From Muribaculaceae bacterium Isolate-037 (Harlan) (GTDB taxonomy: Bacteria; Bacteroidota; Bacteroidia; Bacteroidales; Muribaculaceae): a DNA stretch of 64,000 nucleotides. Position 1 is the first letter of the stretch. Each line of letters opens with the position of its first letter. Below, piece by piece: positions 1 to 8,539 of the stretch. The notes under the pieces are model-generated. The model saw nothing but the letters and a program-made list of their open reading frames with translations. It searched no databases and was not told the DNA's origin. The stretch lies in the NCBI GenBank assembly GCA_003762615.1, contig RIAZ01000018.1, positions 1-64,000 of the forward strand. The letters run 5' to 3'. A program made the position numbers and the translations under genes.

Positions 1-121
<121 letters not shown>

Positions 122-369
122 TTGTATTATAGTTTCCTATTTTACAGTCTTGGTGACCGTCCCTAAGGACAGTCCGTTTGTCTTGACCGGATTCCTTTCT
201 ATGTCGGTTTACCTGTGACTTGATTGACGGGAGACTTCATTTGTCTCCTTGTCTCTGTCTGTATGGCCCGGAACGTGTCAACGTCCCGGTCATTGTCCTG
301 TGGCATTGTTGTCAATGTTCTCCTGTCGCTCCCGGGAAGTCGCCGTGGCTCCGTTCCCGATTGCGGATG
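122..369 (-). other. rRNA operon leader
   Basis: A stretch without genes between the 16S 5' end and the nearest strong promoter. Transcription from 370-401 would give a leader of about 240 nt holding the 5' processing strand of the 16S precursor. Short reading frames on the plus strand here show no conserved sequence and are treated as noise. Leader function is inferred from position. Confidence 0.6.
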
Positions 370-401
370 CAAAATTACAACCCTTTCCGGCGTTTTGCAA
401 A
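370..401 (-). promoter_or_regulatory. rRNA operon promoter (Bacteroidetes -33/-7)
   Basis: On the minus strand a TTTG (-33) at 398-401 is followed after exactly 20 bp by TAATTTTG (-7) at 370-377, a full match to the Bacteroidetes housekeeping consensus TTTG-N20-TAnnTTTG. It points at the 16S gene. Confidence 0.75.
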
Positions 402-581
402 TAATTCCATCTTAAAAGACATATTATTCTAAAATTTTATTCATAAAATATTGATATTAAATTAAATCAATATATGTTAAATTCTATTTAGGAATGTTAA
501 CAATAAAACTTTACTCGGGATTCTGACGTTATAATAAAACCGTTTTATCAATGGGGAAGGCACAGAAAGCTGTTTTTTCAT

Positions 582-616
582 CAAAAATACTCCCTAACAC
601 CTGTTTATTTTGCAAA
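582..616 (-). promoter_or_regulatory. possible second upstream rRNA promoter
   Basis: A -7 match (TATTTTTG on the minus strand, 582-589) with TTTG at 613-616. The spacer is 23 bp rather than 20, so this is weaker than the proximal promoter. Tandem promoters are common for rRNA operons. The region 402-690 is otherwise AT-rich with no gene. Confidence 0.3.
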
Positions 617-690
617 TAATTTGAACTAAAACCTCTTCAATAGTGTTAAAATATCAAATTCTCTAATCGCCGTTTTGGCTCGACTATTAA

Positions 691-725
691 AAAATGGGGC
701 GCATTTTTGGAATGCGCCCCATTTT
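691..725. terminator. bidirectional intrinsic terminator
   Basis: A perfect 13-bp stem: AAAATGGGGCGCA at 691-703 pairs with TGCGCCCCATTTT at 713-725, with flanking T runs on both strands. It would end transcripts from the PAP2 gene before they enter the rRNA promoter region. Confidence 0.85.
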
Positions 726-746
726 TATGAGATTAAGTCTAAAAAT

Positions 747-1319
747 TCAGAAAGATATGCAAGCTGTCACAGATACAGCATCCGATGATACGCATGGAGA
801 GATTGAGATGTCATGATCCCGAGCCAGTGGAGTAGTATATATGAACGCAGCTCCTGCTCCTATTGCAGCTCCTGCCACCACATCCCACCAATGATGCTTC
901 TTGGCATATACCCTACCCCATCCCACATAGGTAGCCAATGCGAATGCCGGCACACCAAATTTCCATCCGTATCTACGTTGAAGGAAAGCTGCCGTGGCAA
1001 ATGCTGTGGATGTGTGTCCACTTGGGAATGAATGGTTATTGCTAAAGTCGGGACGCTCCTCCTTTATCGCATACTTTAATATAAGGGAAGCTCCTACAGA
1101 GGTGACTGCTGTCAGAGCCCCTTGCTTAAGACCTTTCCAATCCTTTTCCACGAGGATTCCGGTAAGTGCCGCCACAGGCATCGCCACAACGACTACATCC
1201 GTAGAGACTCCCACACCTTTCTGTGACGACGTTCTTCTGAAACTCTCCTCCCCCATTACCGGTAATGAGGAGAATACCAACAACGCCACACTCGCAATTA
1301 TTTCCTTAATCAATCTCAT
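747..1319 (-). CDS. PAP2-family phosphatase
   Basis: Phosphatidic-acid-phosphatase type 2 family protein of 190 aa. All three PAP2 signature blocks are present: K-x6-RP (KYAIKEERP), the PSGHTS block, and R-x5-H-x3-D (RVYAKKHHWWD), which form the vanadium-haloperoxidase-like active site. The ATG at 1319 is preferred over the in-frame one at 1352 because it starts directly with a signal peptide (MRLIKEIIASVALLVFSSLPVMG), so the catalytic face is predicted to be periplasmic. Substrate (undecaprenyl pyrophosphate, phosphatidylglycerol phosphate or lipid A phosphate) cannot be told from sequence. It lies directly downstream of a DgkA-like lipid kinase, so the pair may act on one lipid-phosphate cycle (inference). 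Confidence 0.85.
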   Translation of the reverse strand: MRLIKEIIASVALLVFSSLPVMGEESFRRTSSQKGVGVSTDVVVVAMPVAALTGILVEKDWKGLKQGALTAVTSVGASLILKYAIKEERPDFSNNHSFPSGHTSTAFATAAFLQRRYGWKFGVPAFALATYVGWGRVYAKKHHWWDVVAGAAIGAGAAFIYTTPLARDHDISISPCVSSDAVSVTACISF

Positions 1320-1387
1320 CGTATTTCCCGAAATCGAAGTTATCCAATCCACTATATATGTATATACGCGTCAACACTCAGACTCCA

Positions 1388-1765
1388 TCAACAAATAAAG
1401 AGATTTATGATTTTCGGAATAAATATAATCAGACCTACGGCTACCGCCACTACAGCAAGAATGGTCACAGCCGCTGCGCCATAATCCTTAGCCTTGCCAA
1501 TAATAGGGTCAAAATCCCTGGTGATTCTATCTGCAAGAGCCTCGACAGCACTATTCATTGCCTCAGCCGACACCACCATACCTATACATATAAGTATAAC
1601 GCACCACTCCATCGGAGACAAGTCCACACAGCAACCTACCACAATTGCAACAATAGCCGCCACAACATGTATACGGGCGTTATGCTCCTCCTTTATCAGA
1701 GATTTCAATCCATGCCACGCATACACAAACGCCTTAGCTCTCTTTTTCCAAAAATTACCACTCAT
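1388..1765 (-). CDS. dgkA: diacylglycerol kinase family (DgkA-type) membrane kinase
   Basis: A 125-aa integral membrane kinase of the DgkA family, with three predicted transmembrane helices and the family signature E-A-M-N-S-A-V-E-A-L-A-D. Members phosphorylate diacylglycerol (E. coli) or undecaprenol (Gram-positives). The sequence begins FWKKRAKAFVYAWHGLK, as in the undecaprenol/diacylglycerol kinases of Gram-positives and Bacteroidetes. It sits between a DUF4923 gene upstream and a PAP2 phosphatase downstream, with short gaps that suggest co-transcription. The family call is firm; the lipid substrate is not decided. Confidence 0.88.
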   Translation of the reverse strand: MSGNFWKKRAKAFVYAWHGLKSLIKEEHNARIHVVAAIVAIVVGCCVDLSPMEWCVILICIGMVVSAEAMNSAVEALADRITRDFDPIIGKAKDYGAAAVTILAVVAVAVGLIIFIPKIINLFIC

Positions 1766-1780
1766 AATATAATGCTGTCC

Positions 1781-2518
1781 CTACCTTCTCTTCAGACGGT
1801 CAAGGAGAGTGCCTATGCCATCAAGACCTTGTGTGGAATTAGTGGAATCAGTATCCGTCCCGACAGAACCACCCGCAGCAGCATTCCCACTACCTGTATT
1901 ATTCATCTTGAAACCGATACATGCGCCATCATAGCTATCAAGAAGAGTAGCCATAGTCTTAGCCATCTGTATCCCGGTGACGCTTCCGATAGTAGAAATC
2001 AATTCCTTAAGTTTCGTGGCATCAAACATAAGGTTGATATTCCTTCCAGATTTCTCCACGTATGCAAGAAACTTGCCCACACGTATCGTGCCAAGCATAA
2101 TATTGAAGATAAACGTACCATCGTTGTCGTTCTTCTCCAAAATACCTTTTACCTTCAGACCCTTTACCGTAAGAACGAAATTTCCATCCTTATCAACAGT
2201 AAACGGCATCCCGATCAATCCGTATTGCTCATAATACGGCTGAAGTTTTGTTTCAAGTGCAGCAGCCCCGGCAATACCACCCGCCTTCTGCAAGAAATTG
2301 TCGCTTTTGAAAGAAACAGCCGGTCCTGCCGATTCATACTCTCCAACAAGATCTGCTATTTCAAGATTTGTTTTCGTAAAAATACCTTCCAACATATTAC
2401 CGATTGTGGAAGTTATCGAACTTTTCTTCGACGATACAGTCTTTGATGAAGACTGAGCATAAGCAGTGGCACCCAATAAGAGTGCCACCGTCATACACAT
2501 TACTTTAAGTCTATTCAT
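1781..2518 (-). CDS. DUF4923-like secreted protein
   Basis: A 245-aa protein with an N-terminal signal peptide (MNRLKVMCMTVALLLGATAYA), then a Ser/Lys-rich linker and a domain resembling the Bacteroidetes family DUF4923 (block GEYESAGPAVSFKSDN near residue 64, a central beta-rich part, and a C-terminal Ser/Thr/Gly-rich tail). No catalytic motif is visible and the function is unknown. There are only 11 bp between its start codon and the branching-enzyme stop, and it is followed 15 bp on by dgkA. Its role with those genes cannot be inferred. Confidence 0.7.
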   Translation of the reverse strand: MNRLKVMCMTVALLLGATAYAQSSSKTVSSKKSSITSTIGNMLEGIFTKTNLEIADLVGEYESAGPAVSFKSDNFLQKAGGIAGAAALETKLQPYYEQYGLIGMPFTVDKDGNFVLTVKGLKVKGILEKNDNDGTFIFNIMLGTIRVGKFLAYVEKSGRNINLMFDATKLKELISTIGSVTGIQMAKTMATLLDSYDGACIGFKMNNTGSGNAAAGGSVGTDTDSTNSTQGLDGIGTLLDRLKRR

Positions 2519-2529
2519 TTTATTACAGT

Positions 2530-5022
2530 TTAATCATTTGAAGGATCAGCCTTAACCTTCTTTCTTCCAGGTTTAGCCTTAGCAGGTTTCTCCTCCTTGG
2601 TTGCCTTTGCAGCCTTTGCCTTGGCGGGTTTCTCCTCCTTGGTTGCCTTTGCAGCCTTTGCTTTGGCAGGTTTCTCCTCCTTAGCTGCCTTTGCAACCTT
2701 TGCTTTGGCGGGTTTCTCCTCCTTAGCTGACTTAGCAACCTTAGCCTTGGCAGGTTTCTCCTCCTTAGCTGCCTTTGCAACCTTTGCCTTGGCTGGTTTC
2801 TCCTCCTTAGCTGCCTTTGCAACCTTTGCCTTGGCAGGTTTCTCCTCCTTAGCTGCCTTTGTAGCCTTTGCTTTGACAGGTTTCTCCTCCTTAGCTGCCT
2901 TTGTAGCCTTCGCCTTGGCGGGTTTCTCCTCCTTGGTAGCCTTTGCAGCCTTTGCCTTCACTGGTTTCTCAGACTTATCCTCTTCCTTTTTGACACGCTT
3001 TTTAGGGGCAGGTTTAACCATACGGAGCACCTGAGCAGTCCTTGCAGGGAGATAAAGCTTAAGCCAGCCCTTTCCTGAAGGTGAATAAAGAGGATCCGGC
3101 ATAGTAAAATGATGTACGCTTCTATCCAACAGGTCATGACCTCCAAATGATGAAGAGTCACTATCAAGCACTACCTCATATTCGCCGGCAGGCGCAAGGA
3201 AGCCATAGTCAGTGAAACTATCAATCGGATTCCAGTTGAATACAAATATCAGGTCACCTCTTCTGAACGCAAGAACCTGATCATCATCTTTTTCCCACAG
3301 CTTATCTACAGGAAGAGATTGGAAATCATACATACCTGATACCACTTCCACCATTGCATTGTCGAAAGCATTCAGGAACTTATACTTCAGATCCTCACGA
3401 TCCACCAAATCCCACTGACGACGCGCATACTTATAGCTCCAACCGTTACCTTCGCGCGGGAAATCAATCCATTCCGGATGACCGAACTCATTACCCATAA
3501 AATTGAGATAGCCGCCATTGATGGTTGCCAACGTCACCAGACGAATCATCTTATGGAGAGCCATGCCTCGTTCCACAGTAAAGTTATTGTCGTCAACCAT
3601 CATGTGCCAATACATCTCCTTATCTATAAGTCGGAAGATTATAGTCTTATCGCCCACAAGAGCCTGGTCATGGCTTTCGCAATAAGAGATAGTCTTCTCA
3701 TCGGCACGTCGGTTTGTCAGCTCCCAGAATATAGAAGTGGGATGCCAATCCTCATCCTTCTTCTCCTTGATCATCTTAATCCAATAATCAGGTATACCCA
3801 TAGCCATACGGTAGTCGAAACCAATGCCACCATCAGCATATTTCGCAGCCAGACCGGGCATACCGCTCATCTCTTCAGCGATGGTTATAGCGTTAGGATT
3901 CACCTCATGGATAAGCATATTGGCAAGGGTAAGATAAGTTATGGCATTAGTGTCCTCATTGCCATCATAATAGTCGGCATACGAACCGAATGCCTTCCCA
4001 AGACCGTGGTCATAATATAGCATGGAGGTCACTCCATCGAAACGGAATCCGTCAAACTTAAACTCCTCAAGCCAATACTTACAGTTGGAGAGGAGGAAAT
4101 GTAACACCGTGTTCTTGCCATAGTCAAAAAGCAAAGAATCCCAAGCCGGGTGCTCACGTCTTCCATCGCCATAGAAATAGAGGTCGTATGACCCGTCAAG
4201 ACGACCGAGACCCTCCACCTCATTCTTCACGGCATGAGAATGCACGATATCCATGATCACCGCAATACCAAGCTTATGTGCCTCATCAATAAGACGCTTC
4301 AGATCATCGGGAGTCCCGAAACGCGAGCTACATGCATAGAAGCTGCTGACATGATACCCGAAAGAGCCATAGTACGGATGCTCCTGAATAGCCATTATCT
4401 GTATGGCATTATATCCATCGGCAGCTATACGCGGCAGAGTCTTCTCTCGAAACTCATTATAAGAACCCACGCTCTCACTATCCTGAGCCATTCCAATATG
4501 ACATTCATATATAAGGAGTGGCTTGACATCAGGGACAAATTTCTTAACCTTGAATTTATACGGATTCTCCGGGTCATAAACCTCAGCAGAGAATATCTTA
4601 GTGTCAGGATCCTGCACCACACGTGTGGCATAAGCCGGAATACGTTCGCCCTGACCGCCGTCCCAAGTCACAAGCATCTTATACAGATCGCCGTTGTGCA
4701 AGGCATCTTCCGGGAGCGACACTTCCCACACGCCATTCTCCAATCGGGAAAGGGAATACTCCTCTTTTGTCTTCCAGTCGGAGAATGTGCCCATGAGCCA
4801 TATTCCGGTAGCATTCGGAGCATATTCGCGGAAAACCCATCCGCCTTCCGGCAGATGATGAAGACCGAAATATTTATAAGCGTTGGCAAAGTCTGACAAG
4901 GAACCGTCTGCTCCTTTCAGTTCCTCAAGTTTTCTTTCCACGTCCTCATGGCGTCCTTCAATAGCCGGAGCAAACGGCTCAAGCCATGGGTCATTGCGCA
5001 AAATTGCTAATTTTTTTTTCAT
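2530..5022 (-). CDS. glgB: 1,4-alpha-glucan branching enzyme with repeat tail
   Basis: Glycogen branching enzyme of the GH13 family, close to the eukaryote-like subgroup (GH13_8). It cuts alpha-1,4 chains and re-attaches them by alpha-1,6 bonds. A CBM48-like domain spans about residues 60-150 and the (beta/alpha)8 barrel about 170-570. Predicted catalytic residues are D329 (DGFRFDG), E383 (IAEEMSGMP) and D452 (CESHDQ). The enzyme proper ends near residue 668. It is followed by a tail of about 160 residues made of nine 14-residue repeats of the type EKPAKAKxAKAxKE (residues 685-810) and a basic end PGRKKVKADPSND. The tail resembles histone H1 or AlgP C-termini and is not usual for GlgB. The frame is open across all repeats. 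Confidence 0.95.
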   Translation of the reverse strand: MKKKLAILRNDPWLEPFAPAIEGRHEDVERKLEELKGADGSLSDFANAYKYFGLHHLPEGGWVFREYAPNATGIWLMGTFSDWKTKEEYSLSRLENGVWEVSLPEDALHNGDLYKMLVTWDGGQGERIPAYATRVVQDPDTKIFSAEVYDPENPYKFKVKKFVPDVKPLLIYECHIGMAQDSESVGSYNEFREKTLPRIAADGYNAIQIMAIQEHPYYGSFGYHVSSFYACSSRFGTPDDLKRLIDEAHKLGIAVIMDIVHSHAVKNEVEGLGRLDGSYDLYFYGDGRREHPAWDSLLFDYGKNTVLHFLLSNCKYWLEEFKFDGFRFDGVTSMLYYDHGLGKAFGSYADYYDGNEDTNAITYLTLANMLIHEVNPNAITIAEEMSGMPGLAAKYADGGIGFDYRMAMGIPDYWIKMIKEKKDEDWHPTSIFWELTNRRADEKTISYCESHDQALVGDKTIIFRLIDKEMYWHMMVDDNNFTVERGMALHKMIRLVTLATINGGYLNFMGNEFGHPEWIDFPREGNGWSYKYARRQWDLVDREDLKYKFLNAFDNAMVEVVSGMYDFQSLPVDKLWEKDDDQVLAFRRGDLIFVFNWNPIDSFTDYGFLAPAGEYEVVLDSDSSSFGGHDLLDRSVHHFTMPDPLYSPSGKGWLKLYLPARTAQVLRMVKPAPKKRVKKEEDKSEKPVKAKAAKATKEEKPAKAKATKAAKEEKPVKAKATKAAKEEKPAKAKVAKAAKEEKPAKAKVAKAAKEEKPAKAKVAKSAKEEKPAKAKVAKAAKEEKPAKAKAAKATKEEKPAKAKAAKATKEEKPAKAKPGRKKVKADPSND
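2593..2970 (-). repeat. 42-bp coding tandem repeat (nine copies) in glgB
   Basis: Nine head-to-tail copies of a 42-bp unit, each coding 14 residues (EKPAKAKxAKAxKE), followed by a partial tenth. Copies differ at third positions and at a few Ala/Val/Thr/Ser codons, so they are old enough to have diverged but still similar enough for slippage or unequal recombination. 42 is a multiple of three, so copy-number changes keep the reading frame. Confidence 0.95.
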
Positions 5023-5180
5023 GTAATATTCTCTAAATTTTGGTTTTCAAATTCGATATGATGTTTCAAAGCGGTTACGGTTCATTTGGGAATCTTATAA
5101 AAACTCTCACGCCACCAACGTATCAAGCGGATAATTAACCACTTGAAACATCCGGGCACATAATCACGTCAACTATACAT

Positions 5181-5198
5181 GAGGAGAATATACTCCTC
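5181..5198 (-). terminator. short hairpin after the DUF4435 gene
   Basis: GAGGAG (5181-5186) and CTCCTC (5193-5198) form a 6-bp stem just past the stop codon of the ATPase/DUF4435 gene. No clear U tract follows, so it is only a weak terminator candidate. The rest of the 5023-5203 gap shows no gene. Confidence 0.35.
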
Positions 5199-5203
5199 AC
5201 TAT

Positions 5204-6904
5204 CTAATTAACGTTCTTACGGCGTTTTTTGTTATTATGCGACTTTGGATTACGCGCTGAAGTGGGCTTCGCATGATTCTTATTCTGACGGGGAGGCTCA
5301 GGCTTATGATCCTGCACATGCCTTTTCTTCTCCGGCACCGGCTCATCCACACGGAAACAATACCTGATAGACTCCCGTATAGCCTCGGCAATCACGCCAT
5401 CCTCCTTCAACGCCCCAATCACGCCTGCCACGTATTCATCCTTGGTCTTATACCCAAGCATGTGAGCCACGCCGCAGTCGCCAAGGATAGGCTTATGGTT
5501 GAACACCTTCAATATGCCATTGTAATCACGCTCATCTATCAGCTTCTGGAAAGATGCCCTCACCTCATTATATTTCTCACGCGGACGTAGCATACTCACC
5601 ATATTGCCTATATGCAGCTCCATCGCCGTGATACAAGGGAACCGTGCATCTATCCGACATTCCACCTCCCTCTTCACGCGATGACGCACGTGCTGAAGCG
5701 CCTGCTCGTCAAACCTTCGCCGGAACTCATCCATTACAGCTGCCGAAACACGTCCGAACACCTTCTCCGGATTACGTCCCCGTCTACGCGCCATTGCCTT
5801 CACAACCCCCTCAAGCAGAAAAAGGTTCTCAACCTCCGCCACTTCCGGCACCATCACCGACTTACGCCTCAGATAATCCACTTCATTATCCGTGCGACGG
5901 TCACGATCAACGATACCCTTGCTTTTAAGATGGTGCATATTCTTGAGGTCGTTAAACGTGCGGGTTGTCTCAATCACCTTGTCGCACGAGCCAAGCGGTT
6001 TCACCGTCCAATCGGCAAATACCAGAGGATATAATTTCGAATCGATGCTATGACGTGCGTCCCCCTCTATGAAGAGCACCGGTTTACGCGTGCCGACAAG
6101 ATCGACAAACATATCCTCATTGAGATCGCCGGGTAGAATCACCTCATAATCCCAGGATCGCATCTCAACGTCATAGCTCTTCACCCAGATGGAGACATTG
6201 CTCGTGCGGGAATTAACGAAACCCACATCCACCGAATCATATACAAACGTGCAGTCCGGACGCAGCTCCTCTATGGCATTCCATAGATTGCCGAGCAACG
6301 ATGGATGAATGAACAGAGATGGTGAATCTACAAAAATCACGGCTCCCGGCATTGCATAGAGCACAGCCGCAGCATAATACAGTACGGTCTGTTCACCCTT
6401 ACTCAGCTTCCCTAATGAGATCAGATCTGAACCGGAAGCTGTGGAAAACATCAGGGTGCCTTCCGTGCGTATTATCCTATTTGATGGAAACACTCTCTCC
6501 CAAAGCATCACAAGCCTATCAAGACGCGTCGGCGCCAATTTGACCGGCACACCTTTCCTGCTATTCTGCTTAAGCGACAAGAGATACTCAAACTCATCCG
6601 TAAAAATCAGATACGACAACTTATCAAGCTCGCTGACGGCATCCCTACGCATATACGACCGCCGTTCGGCAGCTTCCCGATACAGCACGTCAATGCTTCC
6701 AGGACGGGTAGACTCCTCACGCTCCGGGAATGGGGCACTGAGCACCGAGATGCAATATGCCCGATCGCTGTTGAGGCGTATCAGCTCCTCTATGAATTTT
6801 GTCTTACCGACACCACTGCCACCGATGACTGTCAGCTGGCTTGCTTCGGGCATCACGGGCATTTCCCGAGTCCCTGAAATACGGGGAAGTACGAGCTTAT
6901 TCAT
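5204..6904 (-). CDS. AAA ATPase with DUF4435 (TOPRIM-like) C-terminal region
   Basis: A 566-aa protein. The N-terminal part is an ABC/OLD-type ATPase: Walker A GGSGVGKT at residues 28-35, an ABC-signature-like LSKGEQ at 167-172, and Walker B AVIFVDSPS with Asp193. The usual catalytic Glu after that Asp is Ser. The C-terminal part resembles DUF4435, with acidic motifs FIEGD and VDRDRR as in TOPRIM-like nuclease folds, and ends in a basic tail. The start at 6904 is preferred to the ATG at 6952 because a -7 box (TATATTTG, 6950-6957) overlaps the longer start. Related ATPase/TOPRIM proteins occur in phage-defence systems. The neighbours here are housekeeping genes, so a defence role is only a hypothesis. 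Confidence 0.75.
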   Translation of the reverse strand: MNKLVLPRISGTREMPVMPEASQLTVIGGSGVGKTKFIEELIRLNSDRAYCISVLSAPFPEREESTRPGSIDVLYREAAERRSYMRRDAVSELDKLSYLIFTDEFEYLLSLKQNSRKGVPVKLAPTRLDRLVMLWERVFPSNRIIRTEGTLMFSTASGSDLISLGKLSKGEQTVLYYAAAVLYAMPGAVIFVDSPSLFIHPSLLGNLWNAIEELRPDCTFVYDSVDVGFVNSRTSNVSIWVKSYDVEMRSWDYEVILPGDLNEDMFVDLVGTRKPVLFIEGDARHSIDSKLYPLVFADWTVKPLGSCDKVIETTRTFNDLKNMHHLKSKGIVDRDRRTDNEVDYLRRKSVMVPEVAEVENLFLLEGVVKAMARRRGRNPEKVFGRVSAAVMDEFRRRFDEQALQHVRHRVKREVECRIDARFPCITAMELHIGNMVSMLRPREKYNEVRASFQKLIDERDYNGILKVFNHKPILGDCGVAHMLGYKTKDEYVAGVIGALKEDGVIAEAIRESIRYCFRVDEPVPEKKRHVQDHKPEPPRQNKNHAKPTSARNPKSHNNKKRRKNVN

Positions 6905-6998
6905 AAATGCGTTTTTTAGGGAGATTGCCCCCGTTATTATTTCCGACCTCAAATATAATCATTTTTAACGGTTTCCACACCATGCCAATGCAATTATT

Positions 6999-7030
6999 TT
7001 TGCCAGCTACAAAAAATATGAGTAATTTTG
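6999..7030 (+). promoter_or_regulatory. promoter of the ribE-cmk-ispH-tadA group
   Basis: TTTG at 6999-7002 and TAATTTTG at 7023-7030 with a 20-bp spacer match the Bacteroidetes promoter exactly. The transcript would have a leader of about 120 nt before ribE. The leader does not show the conserved FMN-riboswitch sequence. Confidence 0.75.
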
Positions 7031-7155
7031 CGTTGTGAGTAATGGAAGGAAGGCTTAAATCCTCCTGTCGGATTTCTGCCGGGCAGTCTCCACAAGATTC
7101 TCCGGCAACCGGATCCGCCACACTCTCTTAATATTAATCATCAAAGCATTAAACC

Positions 7156-7758
7156 ATGTTTTCAGGAATTGTAGAAGCAGCTATCGAGGTAGTATCCATA
7201 CGTCAGGACGAAGGCAACATACATCTCACACTCCGTTGTCCGTTTGCCGATGAACTCCGCATTGACCAAAGCATCGCTCACAACGGCGTATGTCTCACCG
7301 TCGTGTCGCTCCCGGGCGACGGCACATATACAGTCACTGCCATCAAGGAAACTCTCGACCGGTCAAATCTCGGCGACCTGAAGGTGGGAGACCTTGTAAA
7401 TGTGGAACGCTCAATGAAAATAGACGGACGTCTTGACGGACACATCGTGCAAGGGCACGTCGACACCACCGCGATATGCCAAGGTGTGGAAACCGCCGAC
7501 GGCAGCTGGTATTACTCCTTCAAATATGACGTTGATCGTGAGCTGGCAAAAAAAGGATACGTCACGGTAGAAAAAGGATCTGTGACAGTGAACGGCGTAA
7601 GCCTGACTGTGTGCGACTCCGAGAAAGATTCATTCCGAGTAGCCATTATCCCCTATACTCACGACAACACCAACTTCCATCGTATTGAGAAAGGCACCCG
7701 TGTGAATATCGAGTTTGACATAATCGGCAAATATCTCGCCCGTCTAAACAATTACTAA
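7156..7758 (+). CDS. ribE: riboflavin synthase, alpha subunit
   Basis: A 200-aa protein with the internal duplication typical of riboflavin synthase: each half (about 1-96 and 97-190) is a lumazine-binding barrel. Marks are the start MFSGIVE, the first-half block LRIDQSIAHNGVCLTV, and the second-half copy KGSVTVNGVSLTV. The enzyme turns two molecules of 6,7-dimethyl-8-ribityllumazine into riboflavin and a pyrimidine. It is the first gene after a strong promoter, and cmk follows 17 bp downstream, so it probably heads an operon. Confidence 0.96.
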   Translation: MFSGIVEAAIEVVSIRQDEGNIHLTLRCPFADELRIDQSIAHNGVCLTVVSLPGDGTYTVTAIKETLDRSNLGDLKVGDLVNVERSMKIDGRLDGHIVQGHVDTTAICQGVETADGSWYYSFKYDVDRELAKKGYVTVEKGSVTVNGVSLTVCDSEKDSFRVAIIPYTHDNTNFHRIEKGTRVNIEFDIIGKYLARLNNY

Positions 7759-7775
7759 TGTAATAAGCAACGTAT

Positions 7776-8498
7776 ATGGAACAGAGTGCTCACACAAATA
7801 AAATAATAGTAGCCATCGACGGCTATTCCTCATCAGGGAAAAGCACCATGGCCCGCGCCTTAGCAGCCCGCATCGGATACGTCTATGTAGATTCCGGAGC
7901 AATGTACCGGGCAGTGACCCTATATGCTATCCGCAACGTCATGGTCAACCCTGACCATACTATAAATAAGGAGAGGCTGATTGCTGCCCTTCCCGAAATC
8001 AGAATATCTTTTGAAGCTCCCGGAGAAGACGGGGTTCAGCACACGCTCCTCAACGGGGAGGATGTGGAGAATGAAATACACGATATGGAGGTGAGCAACC
8101 TCGTCAGCCCCGTAGCCGCCATTCCGGAGGTGCGCAGCCGTCTCACCGCCATGCAGCAGTCATTCGGCAAAGATAAAGGGATTGTGATGGACGGACGCGA
8201 CATCGGCACCACCGTATTCCCCAATGCGGAACTGAAGATATTTGTATGTGCAAGTGCTGAGGAACGTGCCCGCCGCCGCCTGAAGGAGATGACGGAGAAA
8301 GGTGAAAAAGTCAGCTTCGACGAGGTATATAAGAATGTGGTGGAACGCGACCACATCGACACTACCCGTGCCGTATCCCCTCTTAAAAAAGCATCTGATG
8401 CGATAGAGCTTGACAACGGCAACATGACCCGCGATGAACAGATGGAATGGCTCCTCGATAAGTTCAACAGCAAGGTAGCGAGTTTAAACAAAAAGTGA
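7776..8498 (+). CDS. cmk: cytidylate kinase
   Basis: A 240-aa P-loop kinase. The Walker A motif is DGYSSSGKST near residue 16, followed by YVDSGAMYRAVT and the strongly conserved MDGRDIGTTVFP block. It phosphorylates CMP and dCMP with ATP. Length and motifs match the bacterial Cmk family in full. It lies between ribE and ispH; cmk next to ispH is a familiar Bacteroidales arrangement. Confidence 0.97.
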   Translation: MEQSAHTNKIIVAIDGYSSSGKSTMARALAARIGYVYVDSGAMYRAVTLYAIRNVMVNPDHTINKERLIAALPEIRISFEAPGEDGVQHTLLNGEDVENEIHDMEVSNLVSPVAAIPEVRSRLTAMQQSFGKDKGIVMDGRDIGTTVFPNAELKIFVCASAEERARRRLKEMTEKGEKVSFDEVYKNVVERDHIDTTRAVSPLKKASDAIELDNGNMTRDEQMEWLLDKFNSKVASLNKK

Positions 8499-8539
8499 GA
8501 TTGAAGTTGTCTGAACTTCATTAAAAAACTACAGCAAGC

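Noticed and set aside
220..432. Small plus-strand frames in the rRNA leader
   Set aside because: They lie antisense to the rRNA leader and promoter, with no conserved sequence.
2597..3034. Plus-strand 145-aa Ala/Phe-rich frame
   Set aside because: It is the antisense of the GlgB repeat tail and has no separate support.
5204..6952. DUF4435 protein start at 6952
   Set aside because: A -7 box overlaps this codon; the shorter start at 6904 fits the family's short lead before the P-loop.
7031..7155. FMN riboswitch ahead of ribE
   Set aside because: The leader has some stems but lacks the conserved FMN-aptamer core.
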